40,555 nt of DNA. Source: Gammaproteobacteria bacterium. Lineage in GTDB: Bacteria > Gemmatimonadota > Gemmatimonadetes > Longimicrobiales > Gaopeijiaceae. A program made the position numbers and the translations under genes. The notes below the pieces were generated by a model. That model did not search any database, was not told where the DNA came from, and saw only the letters and a list, made by a program, of their open reading frames with translations. The stretch is taken from the NCBI GenBank assembly GCA_009840525.1, contig VXNP01000104.1:1-40555 (forward strand). The letters are read 5' to 3'. Shown here one piece after another: positions 16,408 through 26,016 of the stretch; position 1 is the first letter of the stretch, and every line of letters starts with the position of its first letter.

Positions 16408-18903
16408 CTACCGGTCCATCACCGGCACGCCCGCATTCTTCACGTACGCGTCCATCCACTCCACCATCTCGGCCAGCGCATGCATCACCGATTCACGCCC
16501 CCGGTAGCCGTGGCTCTCGTGGGGGAGCATCACCAGCCGCGCCGTGCCCCCGTTGCCCTTCATCGCGTGGAACATGCGCCGGGACTGCACCGGGAAGGTC
16601 CCAGAGTTGTTGTCCGCGTCCCCGTGGATGAGGATCATCGGCTCGTTGATGTCGTCGGCGTGCATGAACGGCGACATCGCGAAGTAGACGTCGCCCGCCT
16701 CCCAGAAGGTGCGGCGCTCGTTCTGGAAGCCGAAGGGCGTGAGGGTGCGGTTGTACGCGCCGCTGCGCGCGATGCCGGCCTGGAACAGGTCGGAGTGCGC
16801 GAGCAGGTTGGCGGTCATGAAGGCGCCGTAGCTGTGGCCTCCGACGCCGACCCGGCCGCGGTCGGTGACGCCCATTTCGACCACCTTGTCCACCGCCGCC
16901 GCGGCGGAGCTTACGAGCTGATCCACATACGTGTCGTTGGGCGTCTCTTCGCCGATGATGGGCATGGTGGGTCCGTCGAAGACGGCGTATCCCTGCGTCA
17001 GGAAGAAGAGGTGCGAGGCACCGCCCACGCGCGTGAAGCGACTGGGCGAGCCGCGTACCTGGCCGGCCACGTCCGGGTTCGAGTACTCCCGCGGATAGGC
17101 CCACACGATGGTGGGCAGCCGCGTTCCCTCCTCGTAGTCGGCGGGCAGGTAGAGCGTGCCGGAGAGCTGCACTCCGTCCTCGCGCTCGTAGGTGACGAAC
17201 TGGCGGGTCACGTCGGAGAGTTCGGGATGGGGGTTCTCGAACCGGGTCAGTTGCCTGCGGTCCTCGGAACGGGTGTCGCGCACGAAATAGTTCGGCGGCT
17301 CGAGAGGCGTCTCGTACTGCGTGAGGACGCGGCGGCCGTCGTCGTCGAGCATGGCGACCACGGACTCGTAGCTGCCCGGAGCCGCCTGGAAGAGGCGTTC
17401 GCTCTCGCCGGTGGCGAGATTCACGCGGTCCAGGAAGGGATGGTCGCCGGCGTCCGAGGCACCCGCGCCCGTCAGGAAGATCCAGTCGCCATCCTGCACG
17501 ATGAGCGACTCGCCGTTCGCCGCGCGCCGCGTCACCGGGCTCCCGGGATCGCCGTAGCGGTCCTGCGAGTTGCGTTCCCAGATCAGCCTGGCTTCGTCGC
17601 CGCCGTCCACGTCAATCTGCCAGGTGCGGACCATGTTGGACCGTCGCCACGACTCGGTCAGCAGCGCCAGCCCGTCCTCCCCGCGCGAGAGTCCCGCGTA
17701 GCGGAGGGCCGTGCGCGCCACCGCCGCGGCATCACCGTCGAAGGGCGCAGCCAGCCGCATCACCTGGTCGCGGTGCTCGGCCTCCGTCCAGGGATCGCCC
17801 CCGTCCAGCGCCTCGACCCACATCAGGGTGTGATCCTCCCCGGGCATCCAGCGGTGTCCGCGCGGACCCTCCTCCACACCTCCGATGGGGGCTCTGTCCG
17901 CGAGCGGGAGCGCCGCGACTTCGGCCACCACGCCGCCGTCCCGGCTCCAGATTTGCAGCTCTTTCGGGAAGCGCGAATCCGGCACCAGGTAGGAGAAGGG
18001 GCGCACCGTCCTCTCCGCGAGGATGTACGCGCCGCTGGGCGAGCGGCTGAGACTCCAGATGCCCGGTTCCGCCAGCGTGCGCACCGTCCCATCGTCCGCG
18101 TCCACGAGGGCGGGCTGGGAGGTCGCGAAGTACTCGTACAGCGCCTCGCCGTGCGAGTCTTCGATGAGATCCTGGTAGGTGCGCACCGGGGCGGTCCTCC
18201 CTTCGGCTTCCTGGATGACCGGGCCGCCGGGGACCGGGGGCGCCATGGGCGAGGGGCCGCGTCCCGAGGGCACCAGGGTGCAGAGCAACTCGTCCCCGTC
18301 GGGCATCCAGTCGCAGGGTGCTCCGCGCACGCCGTTCAGCCGCTCGTCGGTGAGTCTGCGGGCGGTGGCCTCCGAGACGCTTCCTGCCCAGAGCTCGATC
18401 CCGTCGGCAACGGTGCGCGTGATCGCGAACCGGTCACCTGCGGGAGCAAAGCGTGGCACGCCCCAACCGCCCTCCGGCGCGTCGACGGATCGCTGGGAAC
18501 CATCGGCGACATTCATCACGGAGAGGGTGGTGGTCAGTCCCGGATCGCGTCCCGTTGAGGGTCCGAAGACGCCGGTGGTCGCCGGATTGATGCGCCGGCC
18601 ACCCAGGCGAAGCATGGGCTGCGCCATGTCCTCGATCGAGGGCATGCTGCGACGCCCCGTGAGCACGATCCACTCCCCGTCCGGGCTGACGTTCACGAAC
18701 GGGGGCGGAGGCGCGTCGAGGATGCGAACGATCTCCTGGGGAGGCATGCGATAGCCCTCCTGGGCGGAGACATCGGCCGCGGCCGCGGCCAGGAGCGCTG
18801 CGGCGCAGGCCGCCACGAGCGTGGTCGGCAGCAGTCTCCGTTCTGCGCGGTGGAATCGCCGGGCCGTGGACATGGGGCGGGAGGGTGTGGTGGTCGGGGC
18901 CAT
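16408..18903 (-). CDS. S9D glutamyl-endopeptidase-like serine peptidase, exported
   Basis: An 831-aa prolyl-oligopeptidase-family protein. The ATG at 18903 has GGAGA seven bases upstream and gives a leader with a hydrophobic core (LVAACAAALLAAAAADVSAQ). Residues about 60-560 form a beta-propeller (NVSPDGEWIVLTGRR and similar blades). The C-terminal alpha/beta hydrolase domain holds the nucleophile Ser691 in GVGGHSYGAFMTANLLAHSD, the acid in LIHGDADNN and the histidine in PHESHGY. The segment ARSGAYNRTLTPFGFQNE is characteristic of the glutamyl endopeptidase/plastid GEP group (S9D), which cleaves after Glu. It is divergent from another S9 peptidase, with 198 bp between the starts. Confidence 0.92.
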   Translation of the reverse strand: MAPTTTPSRPMSTARRFHRAERRLLPTTLVAACAAALLAAAAADVSAQEGYRMPPQEIVRILDAPPPPFVNVSPDGEWIVLTGRRSMPSIEDMAQPMLRLGGRRINPATTGVFGPSTGRDPGLTTTLSVMNVADGSQRSVDAPEGGWGVPRFAPAGDRFAITRTVADGIELWAGSVSEATARRLTDERLNGVRGAPCDWMPDGDELLCTLVPSGRGPSPMAPPVPGGPVIQEAEGRTAPVRTYQDLIEDSHGEALYEYFATSQPALVDADDGTVRTLAEPGIWSLSRSPSGAYILAERTVRPFSYLVPDSRFPKELQIWSRDGGVVAEVAALPLADRAPIGGVEEGPRGHRWMPGEDHTLMWVEALDGGDPWTEAEHRDQVMRLAAPFDGDAAAVARTALRYAGLSRGEDGLALLTESWRRSNMVRTWQIDVDGGDEARLIWERNSQDRYGDPGSPVTRRAANGESLIVQDGDWIFLTGAGASDAGDHPFLDRVNLATGESERLFQAAPGSYESVVAMLDDDGRRVLTQYETPLEPPNYFVRDTRSEDRRQLTRFENPHPELSDVTRQFVTYEREDGVQLSGTLYLPADYEEGTRLPTIVWAYPREYSNPDVAGQVRGSPSRFTRVGGASHLFFLTQGYAVFDGPTMPIIGEETPNDTYVDQLVSSAAAAVDKVVEMGVTDRGRVGVGGHSYGAFMTANLLAHSDLFQAGIARSGAYNRTLTPFGFQNERRTFWEAGDVYFAMSPFMHADDINEPMILIHGDADNNSGTFPVQSRRMFHAMKGNGGTARLVMLPHESHGYRGRESVMHALAEMVEWMDAYVKNAGVPVMDR

Positions 18904-19101
18904 GATGGTCTCTCCGGAATCACGTGGCACGCCAGACGTGCTGGCGTTCGAACCGTACAGACCCGGAATGTGGGGGCACCCGAGGCGCGGGAGCAAATGG
19001 CCGGGCTCTCTGGCCCGCGAGTTTCGACTCCGGTAGCTTTCGCTTCTGTTCCCGAGTTCTTCACAGGCTCAAGAGTGCGCTTGCTTTTCCGGAGGATGAA
19101 G
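18904..19101. promoter_or_regulatory. Divergent promoter region between two S9 peptidase genes
   Basis: 198 bp with no credible gene, lying between the starts of two oppositely oriented exported peptidases, so both promoters must be here or nearby. I could not assign -35/-10 boxes with confidence. The plus-strand gene has GGAGG at 19091-19095. A GTTCGAACC-like string at 18947-18955 resembles a tRNA T-loop, but no tRNA fold surrounds it. Confidence 0.4.
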
Positions 19102-21123
19102 ATGGTCCGCGGAGCCCGAATGATCCCGCTGTTTCTACTGGTCGCCTTCGCGCCCCAGGCATCCGCCCAGGAGGGCGAGGTGCTGTCGCTCGACAAGTAC
19201 CTGGACTGGGAGTGGGTGGCCGATCCCCGCATCTCGCCCGACGGCAGCCGAATCGTCTACACGCGGTCCTGGGTGGACCAGCAGGACGACCGCAGGGCCT
19301 CGTCGGTGTGGGTGATGAACGCCGACGGCTCGCGGGCCCGCTTCCTGCTCGAGGGGTCGAGCCCGCGCTGGTCGCCGGACGGCACCCGCATCGCCTTCCT
19401 GAACGACTCGCAGATCTTCGTCCGCTGGATGGACGCCGAGGGCGCCACCACGCAGATCACGCGCCTGGAGGAGAGCCCGTCGGACATCGCCTGGTCGCCC
19501 GACGGCACCCACATCTCCTTCGTCATGACGGTGCCGTCGGACGAGCGCTGGGCCATCGACATGCCCTCGCCGCCCGAGGGCGCGAGCTGGACCGAAGCCC
19601 CCAAGATCGTCACCCGGCTGACCTATCGCCGTGATCGCCGGGGCTACATCGACGACGGCTTCCAGCACCTCTTCCTGGTGCCCGCGGAAGGCGGCACGCC
19701 CCGCCAGCTCACCGACGGCGACTGGAACCACTCCGCTCCCCGCTGGATGCCGGACGGCTCGGAGATCGTCTTCCAGTCGCTGCGCATCGAAGACTCGGAA
19801 GACATCGACCAGACCTGGCGCGAGTCCGAGATCTACGCCGTCAACGTGCGCTCGCGCGCGATTCGGCAGATCACCGACCACCGCGGCCCCGACGGGAGCC
19901 CGGTCCCCTCTCCCGACGGCAGCCTGATCGCCTACCAGGCCAACGACTGGTCCGACGACACCTACGTCGAGACCGGCCTCTACGTGATGAACGCGGATGG
20001 CTCGAGCTCACGGCTCATCGCGAGTGAGCTGGGACGCCGGCTTTCGGGCGTCACCTGGGCCCGCGACGGCAGCGGGGTGTACTTCACCGCCGCCATGACG
20101 GGCAACTCGAACCTCTGGTTCGCCCCGGTGAATGGGGAGCCGCGCGCCGTGACCACCGGGAACCACATGCTCGCGGTTACCACGGTCGACGAGCGCGGCC
20201 AGGCGGTGGGCACGCTCACGAGCTATCACGAGGCGGGAGACGTCATCTCCTTCGCGCTCGACAGCCCCGGCGACGTCCGGCAGCTCACGCGCGTGAACGA
20301 CGACATCCTGGCCGACGTCCGGCTCGGCGAAGTCGAGGAGATCTGGTACAAGTCGGTCGAAGACTTCGACATCCAGGGGTGGGTCATCAAGCCGCCCGAC
20401 TTCGATCCGTCCGAGCGCTATCCCCTCATCCTCGCGATCCACGGCGGACCCCACGGGATGTACAACGTGGGGTTCAACTTCGGCTGGCAGAACCACGCCG
20501 CCAACGGCTACGTGGTGCTCTATACCAACCCGCGCGGCAGCTCGGGCTACGGCAGCCCCTTCGGCAATGCCATCAAGAACGCCTATCCGGGCAAGGACTA
20601 CGACGACCTGATGAACGGCGTCGACGAGGTGATCGCCCGGGGCTACGTCGACACCGACAACATGTTCGTCTACGGCTGCTCCGGGGGCGGCGTGCTGACC
20701 TCATGGGTCGTTGGCCACACCGACCGGTTCCGGGCGGCGTCCGCCAACTGCCCGGTCACCAACTGGCTGTCGTTCGTCGGCACGACCGACGGAGCCACCT
20801 GGTACAAGAACTTCGAGCACTTCCCGTGGGACGACCCCTCGGAGCACCTGCGCCGCTCGCCGCTGATGTACGTGGGCAACGTGACCACGCCCACCATGCT
20901 CATGACAGGCGAGATGGACCTCCGCACCCCCATGGCGCAGACCGAGGAGTTCTACCAGGCGCTGCGGGTTCTCAAGGTCCCTGCGGCGATGGTGCGCTTC
21001 AAGGACGAGTGGCACGGCACCTCGAGCATCCCCTCCAACTTCCTGCGCACCCAGCTCTACCTGCGCAGCTGGTTCGAGAGGTGGATGACGCCGATGCCGG
21101 TGACGGAGGACGGCGCGCGCTGA
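19102..21123 (+). CDS. Exported S9 family prolyl oligopeptidase
   Basis: A 673-aa serine peptidase. The start at 19102 is set by GGAGG six bases upstream; the ATG at 19096 directly abuts that site and is less likely. The signal peptide is MIPLFLLVAFAPQASAQ near the N-terminus. The propeller blades show repeated SPDGS and SPDGT motifs (DPRISPDGSRIVYTRSW, SPRWSPDGTRIAF, PRWMPDGSEIVF). The hydrolase domain carries ILAIHGGPHGM, YTNPRGSSGYG, the nucleophile Ser527 in YGCSGGGVLTSW, the acid in TGEMDLRTPM and the histidine in DEWHGTSS. It probably acts on short peptides in the periplasm; substrate preference is unknown. Transcription ends at the hairpin 25 bp downstream. Confidence 0.93.
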   Translation: MVRGARMIPLFLLVAFAPQASAQEGEVLSLDKYLDWEWVADPRISPDGSRIVYTRSWVDQQDDRRASSVWVMNADGSRARFLLEGSSPRWSPDGTRIAFLNDSQIFVRWMDAEGATTQITRLEESPSDIAWSPDGTHISFVMTVPSDERWAIDMPSPPEGASWTEAPKIVTRLTYRRDRRGYIDDGFQHLFLVPAEGGTPRQLTDGDWNHSAPRWMPDGSEIVFQSLRIEDSEDIDQTWRESEIYAVNVRSRAIRQITDHRGPDGSPVPSPDGSLIAYQANDWSDDTYVETGLYVMNADGSSSRLIASELGRRLSGVTWARDGSGVYFTAAMTGNSNLWFAPVNGEPRAVTTGNHMLAVTTVDERGQAVGTLTSYHEAGDVISFALDSPGDVRQLTRVNDDILADVRLGEVEEIWYKSVEDFDIQGWVIKPPDFDPSERYPLILAIHGGPHGMYNVGFNFGWQNHAANGYVVLYTNPRGSSGYGSPFGNAIKNAYPGKDYDDLMNGVDEVIARGYVDTDNMFVYGCSGGGVLTSWVVGHTDRFRAASANCPVTNWLSFVGTTDGATWYKNFEHFPWDDPSEHLRRSPLMYVGNVTTPTMLMTGEMDLRTPMAQTEEFYQALRVLKVPAAMVRFKDEWHGTSSIPSNFLRTQLYLRSWFERWMTPMPVTEDGAR

Positions 21124-21148
21124 AGGCGGGTCCGGTTCAGAACAACGA

Positions 21149-21180
21149 ACGGAGCCCCGAGATGATCCTCGGGGCTCCGT
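21149..21180. terminator. Bidirectional intrinsic terminator
   Basis: A perfect 13-bp stem (ACGGAGCCCCGAG pairing with CTCGGGGCTCCGT) with the 6-base loop ATGATC. On the plus strand it follows the S9 peptidase stop by 25 bp and is trailed by CTTCGTGTTGGTGT; on the minus strand it follows the small basic gene and is trailed by TGTTCGTT. The T tracts are imperfect, but the stem is the strongest in the window and the position between convergent genes fits. Confidence 0.85.
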
Positions 21181-21226
21181 CTTCGTGTTGGTGTGTCAGC
21201 CCGGATCCCTCGCGGAATCGCGGAGA

Positions 21227-21388
21227 TCACCCCGCGGCGGCCGTCCGTTCCCGGCGGGATCGGGTGGCCGGCGGGCGGGTTTCCTTGCCGAGCAGCCTTT
21301 CGCTCGCCGTCGGGCGAGTCTCGCGCCTGCTGGAAAGGGTGTAGTCTCTCCGTCCCTTGAAACGGGTGCTGGATCTGCGGATCAACAT
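21227..21388 (-). CDS. Small, strongly basic protein of 53 aa, unknown
   Basis: The start is set by a perfect AGGAGG (21395-21400) six bases before the ATG. The product begins MLIRRSSTRFKGRRDYTLSS, continues with many Arg, Thr, Ser and Pro residues (RRETRPTASERLLGKETRPP) and ends ERTAAAG. It has no cysteines, no membrane segment and almost no hydrophobic core, so it is probably disordered on its own and could bind nucleic acid or the ribosome. It is the last gene of a minus-strand unit after a DEAD-box helicase and a 135-aa protein, 91 bp after the latter, and ends before the terminator at 21149-21180. The quality of the ribosome site is the main evidence; the gene may be missed by length filters. 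Confidence 0.55.
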   Translation of the reverse strand: MLIRRSSTRFKGRRDYTLSSRRETRPTASERLLGKETRPPATRSRRERTAAAG

Positions 21389-21479
21389 CATCAACCTCCT
21401 TGCATCTATGACTGCGGCGGGCCGCGTCACCCTGACGTGGTCCGCATGACTACCAATACGCCGGAATGCTGGATTGGAT

Positions 21480-21887
21480 TCAACCGCGGCGGCGAAATAC
21501 GCTCACCCGCAACGGAGGATCGACCGTCCAGTGGAAGTACAGCCGGTTGCGGCCGTCCCGGACCTGGTTCTGCTTCCGGTCGCGGGTCTTGGGATAGTCG
21601 ACTCCCTGGGCGTTCTCAATGACCACCACCCCCTCGCCAGCGTCGGCTTCGACCCGGCGCAGCTCGCGCTCGAGGTTGCGCAGCAGCTCCTGCTCGGCCC
21701 GATCGTGGACGGGGCCATCCGCGTTGGCGGACAACTCCAGCGTCTCCACCGCTTCATACTCCTCCGCGAAGTCTTCGGCGCCCAGCGAGAGCCGCCGGTC
21801 GCGGCGGAATCCGATCTCGGTGAGGGCCCGGGAATCGAAGTCGGGCTGAACGCTGTGCAGTCGGGTGCCGTAACGCTTCAGGATCAT
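21480..21887 (-). CDS. Hypothetical protein, 135 aa
   Basis: Begins MILKRYGTRLHSVQPDFDSR, has an acidic helical centre (AEDFAEEYEAVETLELS, then a charged helix LLRNLERELRRVEADAGEG) and ends in a compact basic segment LYFHWTVDPPLRVSVFRRRG. It has no signal or membrane helix, so it is probably cytoplasmic. The conserved-looking end (YFHW...DPPLRV) suggests a real family, but I do not recognise it. It starts 33 bp after the DEAD-box helicase stop on the same strand, so it is probably co-transcribed and may work with RNA metabolism; that is inference from position only. Confidence 0.72.
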   Translation of the reverse strand: MILKRYGTRLHSVQPDFDSRALTEIGFRRDRRLSLGAEDFAEEYEAVETLELSANADGPVHDRAEQELLRNLERELRRVEADAGEGVVVIENAQGVDYPKTRDRKQNQVRDGRNRLYFHWTVDPPLRVSVFRRRG

Positions 21888-21920
21888 GAGTGGTCCGTTT
21901 TCCGGTTGGAGGTCTGGCTA

Positions 21921-23201
<1,281 letters not shown>

Positions 23202-23234
23202 CCCCGATATCAGGCTCAAACGCTCTCCCATAGC

Positions 23235-23747
23235 ATGACGAATTCCGCCGTAACCTCAGTTCTTTTCGTGTGTTTAGGCAACATCTGCCGGTCTCCGCTG
23301 GCGGAAGGCGTCTTCATCCACCTCGCGAACCGGGCCCAGGTCGATGTGCGCGTCGATTCCGCCGGAACCGGATCCTGGCACGTGGGCGAGCGTCCCGATT
23401 CGCGCGCCCTGGCCGTCGCCCGCGCCCATGGCATCGAGTTGCCGGGACATGCGCGCCGCGTGAGCGAGAGCGACATGAGCGACTTCGACTACGTGATCGC
23501 GATGGACCGCAGCAATCTCGCCCACCTGGCGGCGCTGCGGCGGTCCTCGCACGGCTCCGCCCGCCTGCACCTCCTGCGCGAGTTCGACCCGGAAGCCGGC
23601 CGCAACAAGGACGTGCCCGACCCCTACTACGGGGCCAGACGCGGGTTCGAGGAGTGCTTCCGGATCGTGGAGCGGTCGTGCCACGGGCTGCTGGAGAGTC
23701 TCAACCACCCCCCAGCACACGCGCCATCCGCCGAATCGCCTCGCTGA
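23235..23747 (+). CDS. Low-molecular-weight protein-tyrosine phosphatase
   Basis: A 170-aa cytoplasmic phosphatase. The P-loop is VCLGNICRSP, with nucleophile Cys13 and Arg19 (CX5R). The general acid is the Asp in DVPDPYYG, the first Asp of the DPYY motif. Family elements VDSAGTGSWHVGERPDSRA and FDYVIAMDRSNLAHL are clear. Bacterial members often oppose BY-kinases or act on arginine phosphate; no partner kinase is in this window. The 3' end overlaps the convergent aspartate aminotransferase by 47 bases, making the C-terminal tail (PPAHAPSAESPR) a by-product of that overlap. No strong Shine-Dalgarno precedes the ATG. Confidence 0.93.
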   Translation: MTNSAVTSVLFVCLGNICRSPLAEGVFIHLANRAQVDVRVDSAGTGSWHVGERPDSRALAVARAHGIELPGHARRVSESDMSDFDYVIAMDRSNLAHLAALRRSSHGSARLHLLREFDPEAGRNKDVPDPYYGARRGFEECFRIVERSCHGLLESLNHPPAHAPSAESPR

Positions 23748-24885
23748 GCAGATCGTCGGAGGTGGCGAAGCTCATGCGCGCGTAGCGGTCGTCGCCGAAC
23801 GCCGAGCCGGGGACCAGGGCGACGCCGGCCTCTTCCAGCATGCGGGTGCAGAAGTCGCTCGAGCCCTGACCGGGGCCGCAGGCCGAGTCCACCCGGAAAA
23901 AGAGGTAGAAGGCGCCTCCGGGCTCGACGAACGACAGCTCGGGCAGGAGTTCGCCCATGAGCGAAACGACCAGACGCTGACGCCGCTTGTACGCCTCCGC
24001 CATCTCGGCGATGTCCCCGAGCGACCGCTCCACGTCGCTGTATGCCGCGAGCGCCGCGAGCTGGGAAGGGGTGGCTGGATTGGAGGTGGTGTGGCTCTGG
24101 AAGGCGGCCATCTTCTTCGCCCCGGCTCCCTCGCAGTAGGAGAAGCCGATGCGCCACCCGGTCATGGCGAAGGCCTTCGAGACGCCGTCGATGAGCACGA
24201 AGGGGCCCAGGTCCCCGGGATCCAGTTCCAGTAGCCCGGGCGCCGTCCCCGCGCCGGCGAAGTGAATGTGGCGGTAGATCTCGTCGTTGATCAGGCGAAC
24301 GTCGTTGTCCCTGGCCCAGCGCGCCACCGCGGCGAGTTCTTCGCGCGTGTAGACGGCGCCGGTGGGATTGCTGGGCGAACACATGATGAGCCCGCGGGTG
24401 CGCTCGGTGCGGGCGGCGTCCAGGTCCTCCGGGCGAAGCAGGAAGTTCGTCTCCGGCGGCCCCTGGACGAAGACCGGCTCGGCGCGCGAGAGCGTCACCA
24501 TCTCCGGATAGCTGGTCCAGTAGGGCGAGGCGATCATGACCTCGTCTCCCGGGCCGAAGAAGGTGAAGCATGCGTTGAAGAGCGCCTGCTTGGCCCCGGC
24601 GGTGACCACGATGTCGCTCCATGCCGCATCGGCACCCCGGGCGACAAGCGACTGGGCGATGGCGGCGCGCAGCTCCGGCATTCCGGCGGCGGGGGTGTAG
24701 CGGGTGGCGCCCGCGCGCACCCCCTCCACGGCCGCGTCCACAAGCCAGGACGGAGTGTCGAAATCGGGCTCGCCGGCGCTCAGGTCGATGATGTCCCGCC
24801 CCTCCGCGCGCAGGCGCTTGGCGAGCGAGCTGACGGCCATGGTGGCGGACGGCTGGAGTCGGGCGACGTTCTCGCTGAATGTCAT
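23701..24885 (-). CDS. Class I/II pyridoxal-phosphate aminotransferase, aspartate aminotransferase type
   Basis: A 394-aa fold-type I aminotransferase of the AspB/subgroup 1b kind. Motifs: LSAGEPDFDTP (substrate Gly/Asp region), TAGAKQALFN, NPTGA (173-177) with Asn173, DEIY (201-204), the PLP lysine Lys237 in DGVSKAFAMTGWRIG, and the C-terminal substrate Arg in YARMSFA. These enzymes usually make aspartate from oxaloacetate and sometimes accept prephenate. The ATG at 24885 starts at MTFSENVARLQPS, typical of the family; the upstream extension is Pro/Arg-rich and not conserved in type. Its 3' end overlaps the phosphatase gene. Confidence 0.93.
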   Translation of the reverse strand: MTFSENVARLQPSATMAVSSLAKRLRAEGRDIIDLSAGEPDFDTPSWLVDAAVEGVRAGATRYTPAAGMPELRAAIAQSLVARGADAAWSDIVVTAGAKQALFNACFTFFGPGDEVMIASPYWTSYPEMVTLSRAEPVFVQGPPETNFLLRPEDLDAARTERTRGLIMCSPSNPTGAVYTREELAAVARWARDNDVRLINDEIYRHIHFAGAGTAPGLLELDPGDLGPFVLIDGVSKAFAMTGWRIGFSYCEGAGAKKMAAFQSHTTSNPATPSQLAALAAYSDVERSLGDIAEMAEAYKRRQRLVVSLMGELLPELSFVEPGGAFYLFFRVDSACGPGQGSSDFCTRMLEEAGVALVPGSAFGDDRYARMSFATSDDLLSEAIRRMARVLGGG

Positions 24886-25064
24886 GGGCAGCGGATCGAT
24901 GGGGAGGGACGGTCGGCACGGGGTTGGCCCCGGGGATGCTCCCGGACGCGCCACCAAGTTGCCCCGGAGAGCGCCGGCGATCAAGCGCCGAGGGCGCGCC
25001 ACGACCGGCCCGGCGGGCATGCGCCGCATTGCTGCACATCGCGCGGGGGGCGAGATTCCGCCTC

Positions 25065-25646
25065 ATGGAGGAAGCGGAGGTCATCTTCTATTTCGACTAC
25101 GTCGATCCCGCGTGCTATCTGCTGGACCGGGCACTGCGCGCCCTCTTGCCCGACGGAGTGACGGTGGCCCGCCGCCCGTTCGAGCTGCGCCGCCCGCCCT
25201 TGCCGCCGATCGATCCCGAATCCAAAGCCTGGAGAAGCCGCTGCCATGCCGTTCAGACGGGCGCCGCGGACTACGGGCTGGCGGTATCGATTCCGGGACG
25301 GATGCCCTGGAGCCGCAAGGCGCACGAGTTGTCTCTGCACGCGCGCGCGAAGGGTTGCTGCGAAGCGACGCATTCCGCACTGTTCCGGGCGTTCTTTGAA
25401 AGGAAGGCGGACATCGGCCGCATCGACGTGCTGATCGCGCTCGCGGAAGAGGAGGGGCTGGACCCCACCGAGGCGAGAGCGGTGCTCGATGTGGACCGCT
25501 ACGCGGCGGAAGTGGAGGAAACGCGCGAGGCGGCGCTGCGCAGCGGAGTACGGGGACCGCCCACGGTCGAGGCGGGCGGGTGGAGACTGGAAGGGCTGCC
25601 CGGCCGGCACGAGCTGCTTCGTTTTCTCCGGGCGGCCGCTTGCTGA
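25065..25646 (+). CDS. DsbA/FrnE-fold protein lacking the CxxC site
   Basis: A 193-aa protein of the DsbA-like (FrnE/HCCA isomerase) thioredoxin fold. The opening strand VIFYFDYVDPACYLLD corresponds to the region where FrnE has DFVCPWCY; here the first cysteine is Asp14 and only Cys17 remains. The helical insert contains SRKAHELSLHARAKG and ATHSALFRAFFE; the cis-proline loop is GVRGPPTVEAGGWRLEG. With one cysteine it cannot form the usual active-site disulfide; it could be glutathione-dependent, like the HCCA-isomerase/GST-kappa group, or a chaperone. No signal peptide, so cytoplasmic. The start gives the family-like N-terminus; the in-frame stretch upstream overlaps the aminotransferase leader region and is not family-like. 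Confidence 0.75.
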   Translation: MEEAEVIFYFDYVDPACYLLDRALRALLPDGVTVARRPFELRRPPLPPIDPESKAWRSRCHAVQTGAADYGLAVSIPGRMPWSRKAHELSLHARAKGCCEATHSALFRAFFERKADIGRIDVLIALAEEEGLDPTEARAVLDVDRYAAEVEETREAALRSGVRGPPTVEAGGWRLEGLPGRHELLRFLRAAAC

Positions 25647-25711
25647 CAGGACTCCATCCGGGGTGCGCGGGACCTCCCGATCCAACATCAACCAACAAGC
25701 GAGAGAAGCGG

Positions 25712-26014
25712 ATGGCCGGATATCAAAGAAAGACGGCGCTTTCCCCGGCCGGAGTGATGGCGCGGGCCGAGGAGATCCTCCCGGACCTCGTCGGGCTGGC
25801 CCGCGCCGGGGGTTCGTCGCACGAGGCCACCTACACGGGCAAGGAAGGGACCCTCACGCTCTCGGTGCACCGCCACGGGATGTACACATCCGTGACCGCC
25901 TCGACGGACCGGCTGCGCACATCGCGCATCGACTACGAGATCCAGAGGTTTCTCAACAACCTGCCCTACGAGCCGGGTGACAGAGGCGGGCCGGGATCCG
26001 GGGATCCCTCCTGA
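25712..26014 (+). CDS. Hypothetical protein, 100 aa
   Basis: Starts MAGYQRKTALSPAGVMARAE with a GAGAGAAG-type ribosome site just upstream. A predicted helix (AGVMARAEEILPDLVGLAR) is followed by two to three strands (SHEATYTGKEGTLTLSVHRH, MYTSVTASTD) and a helix (SRIDYEIQRFLNNLPYE), then a Gly/Pro/Asp tail. No signal, cysteine or membrane helix. I do not recognise a family. Its TGA is two bases before the GTG of the degenerate DEAD-box gene, so the two are almost certainly co-translated; the small protein could be a partner of that RNA-binding protein. Confidence 0.75.
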   Translation: MAGYQRKTALSPAGVMARAEEILPDLVGLARAGGSSHEATYTGKEGTLTLSVHRHGMYTSVTASTDRLRTSRIDYEIQRFLNNLPYEPGDRGGPGSGDPS

Positions 26015-26016
26015 CC

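Noticed and set aside
16480..18558. 692-codon plus-strand open frame opposite the S9D peptidase
   Set aside because: Shadow of a gene with an intact catalytic triad; composition is not protein-like.
18947..18955. GTTCGAACC-like string resembling a tRNA T-loop
   Set aside because: No acceptor, D or anticodon stems can be placed around it in the 198-bp spacer.
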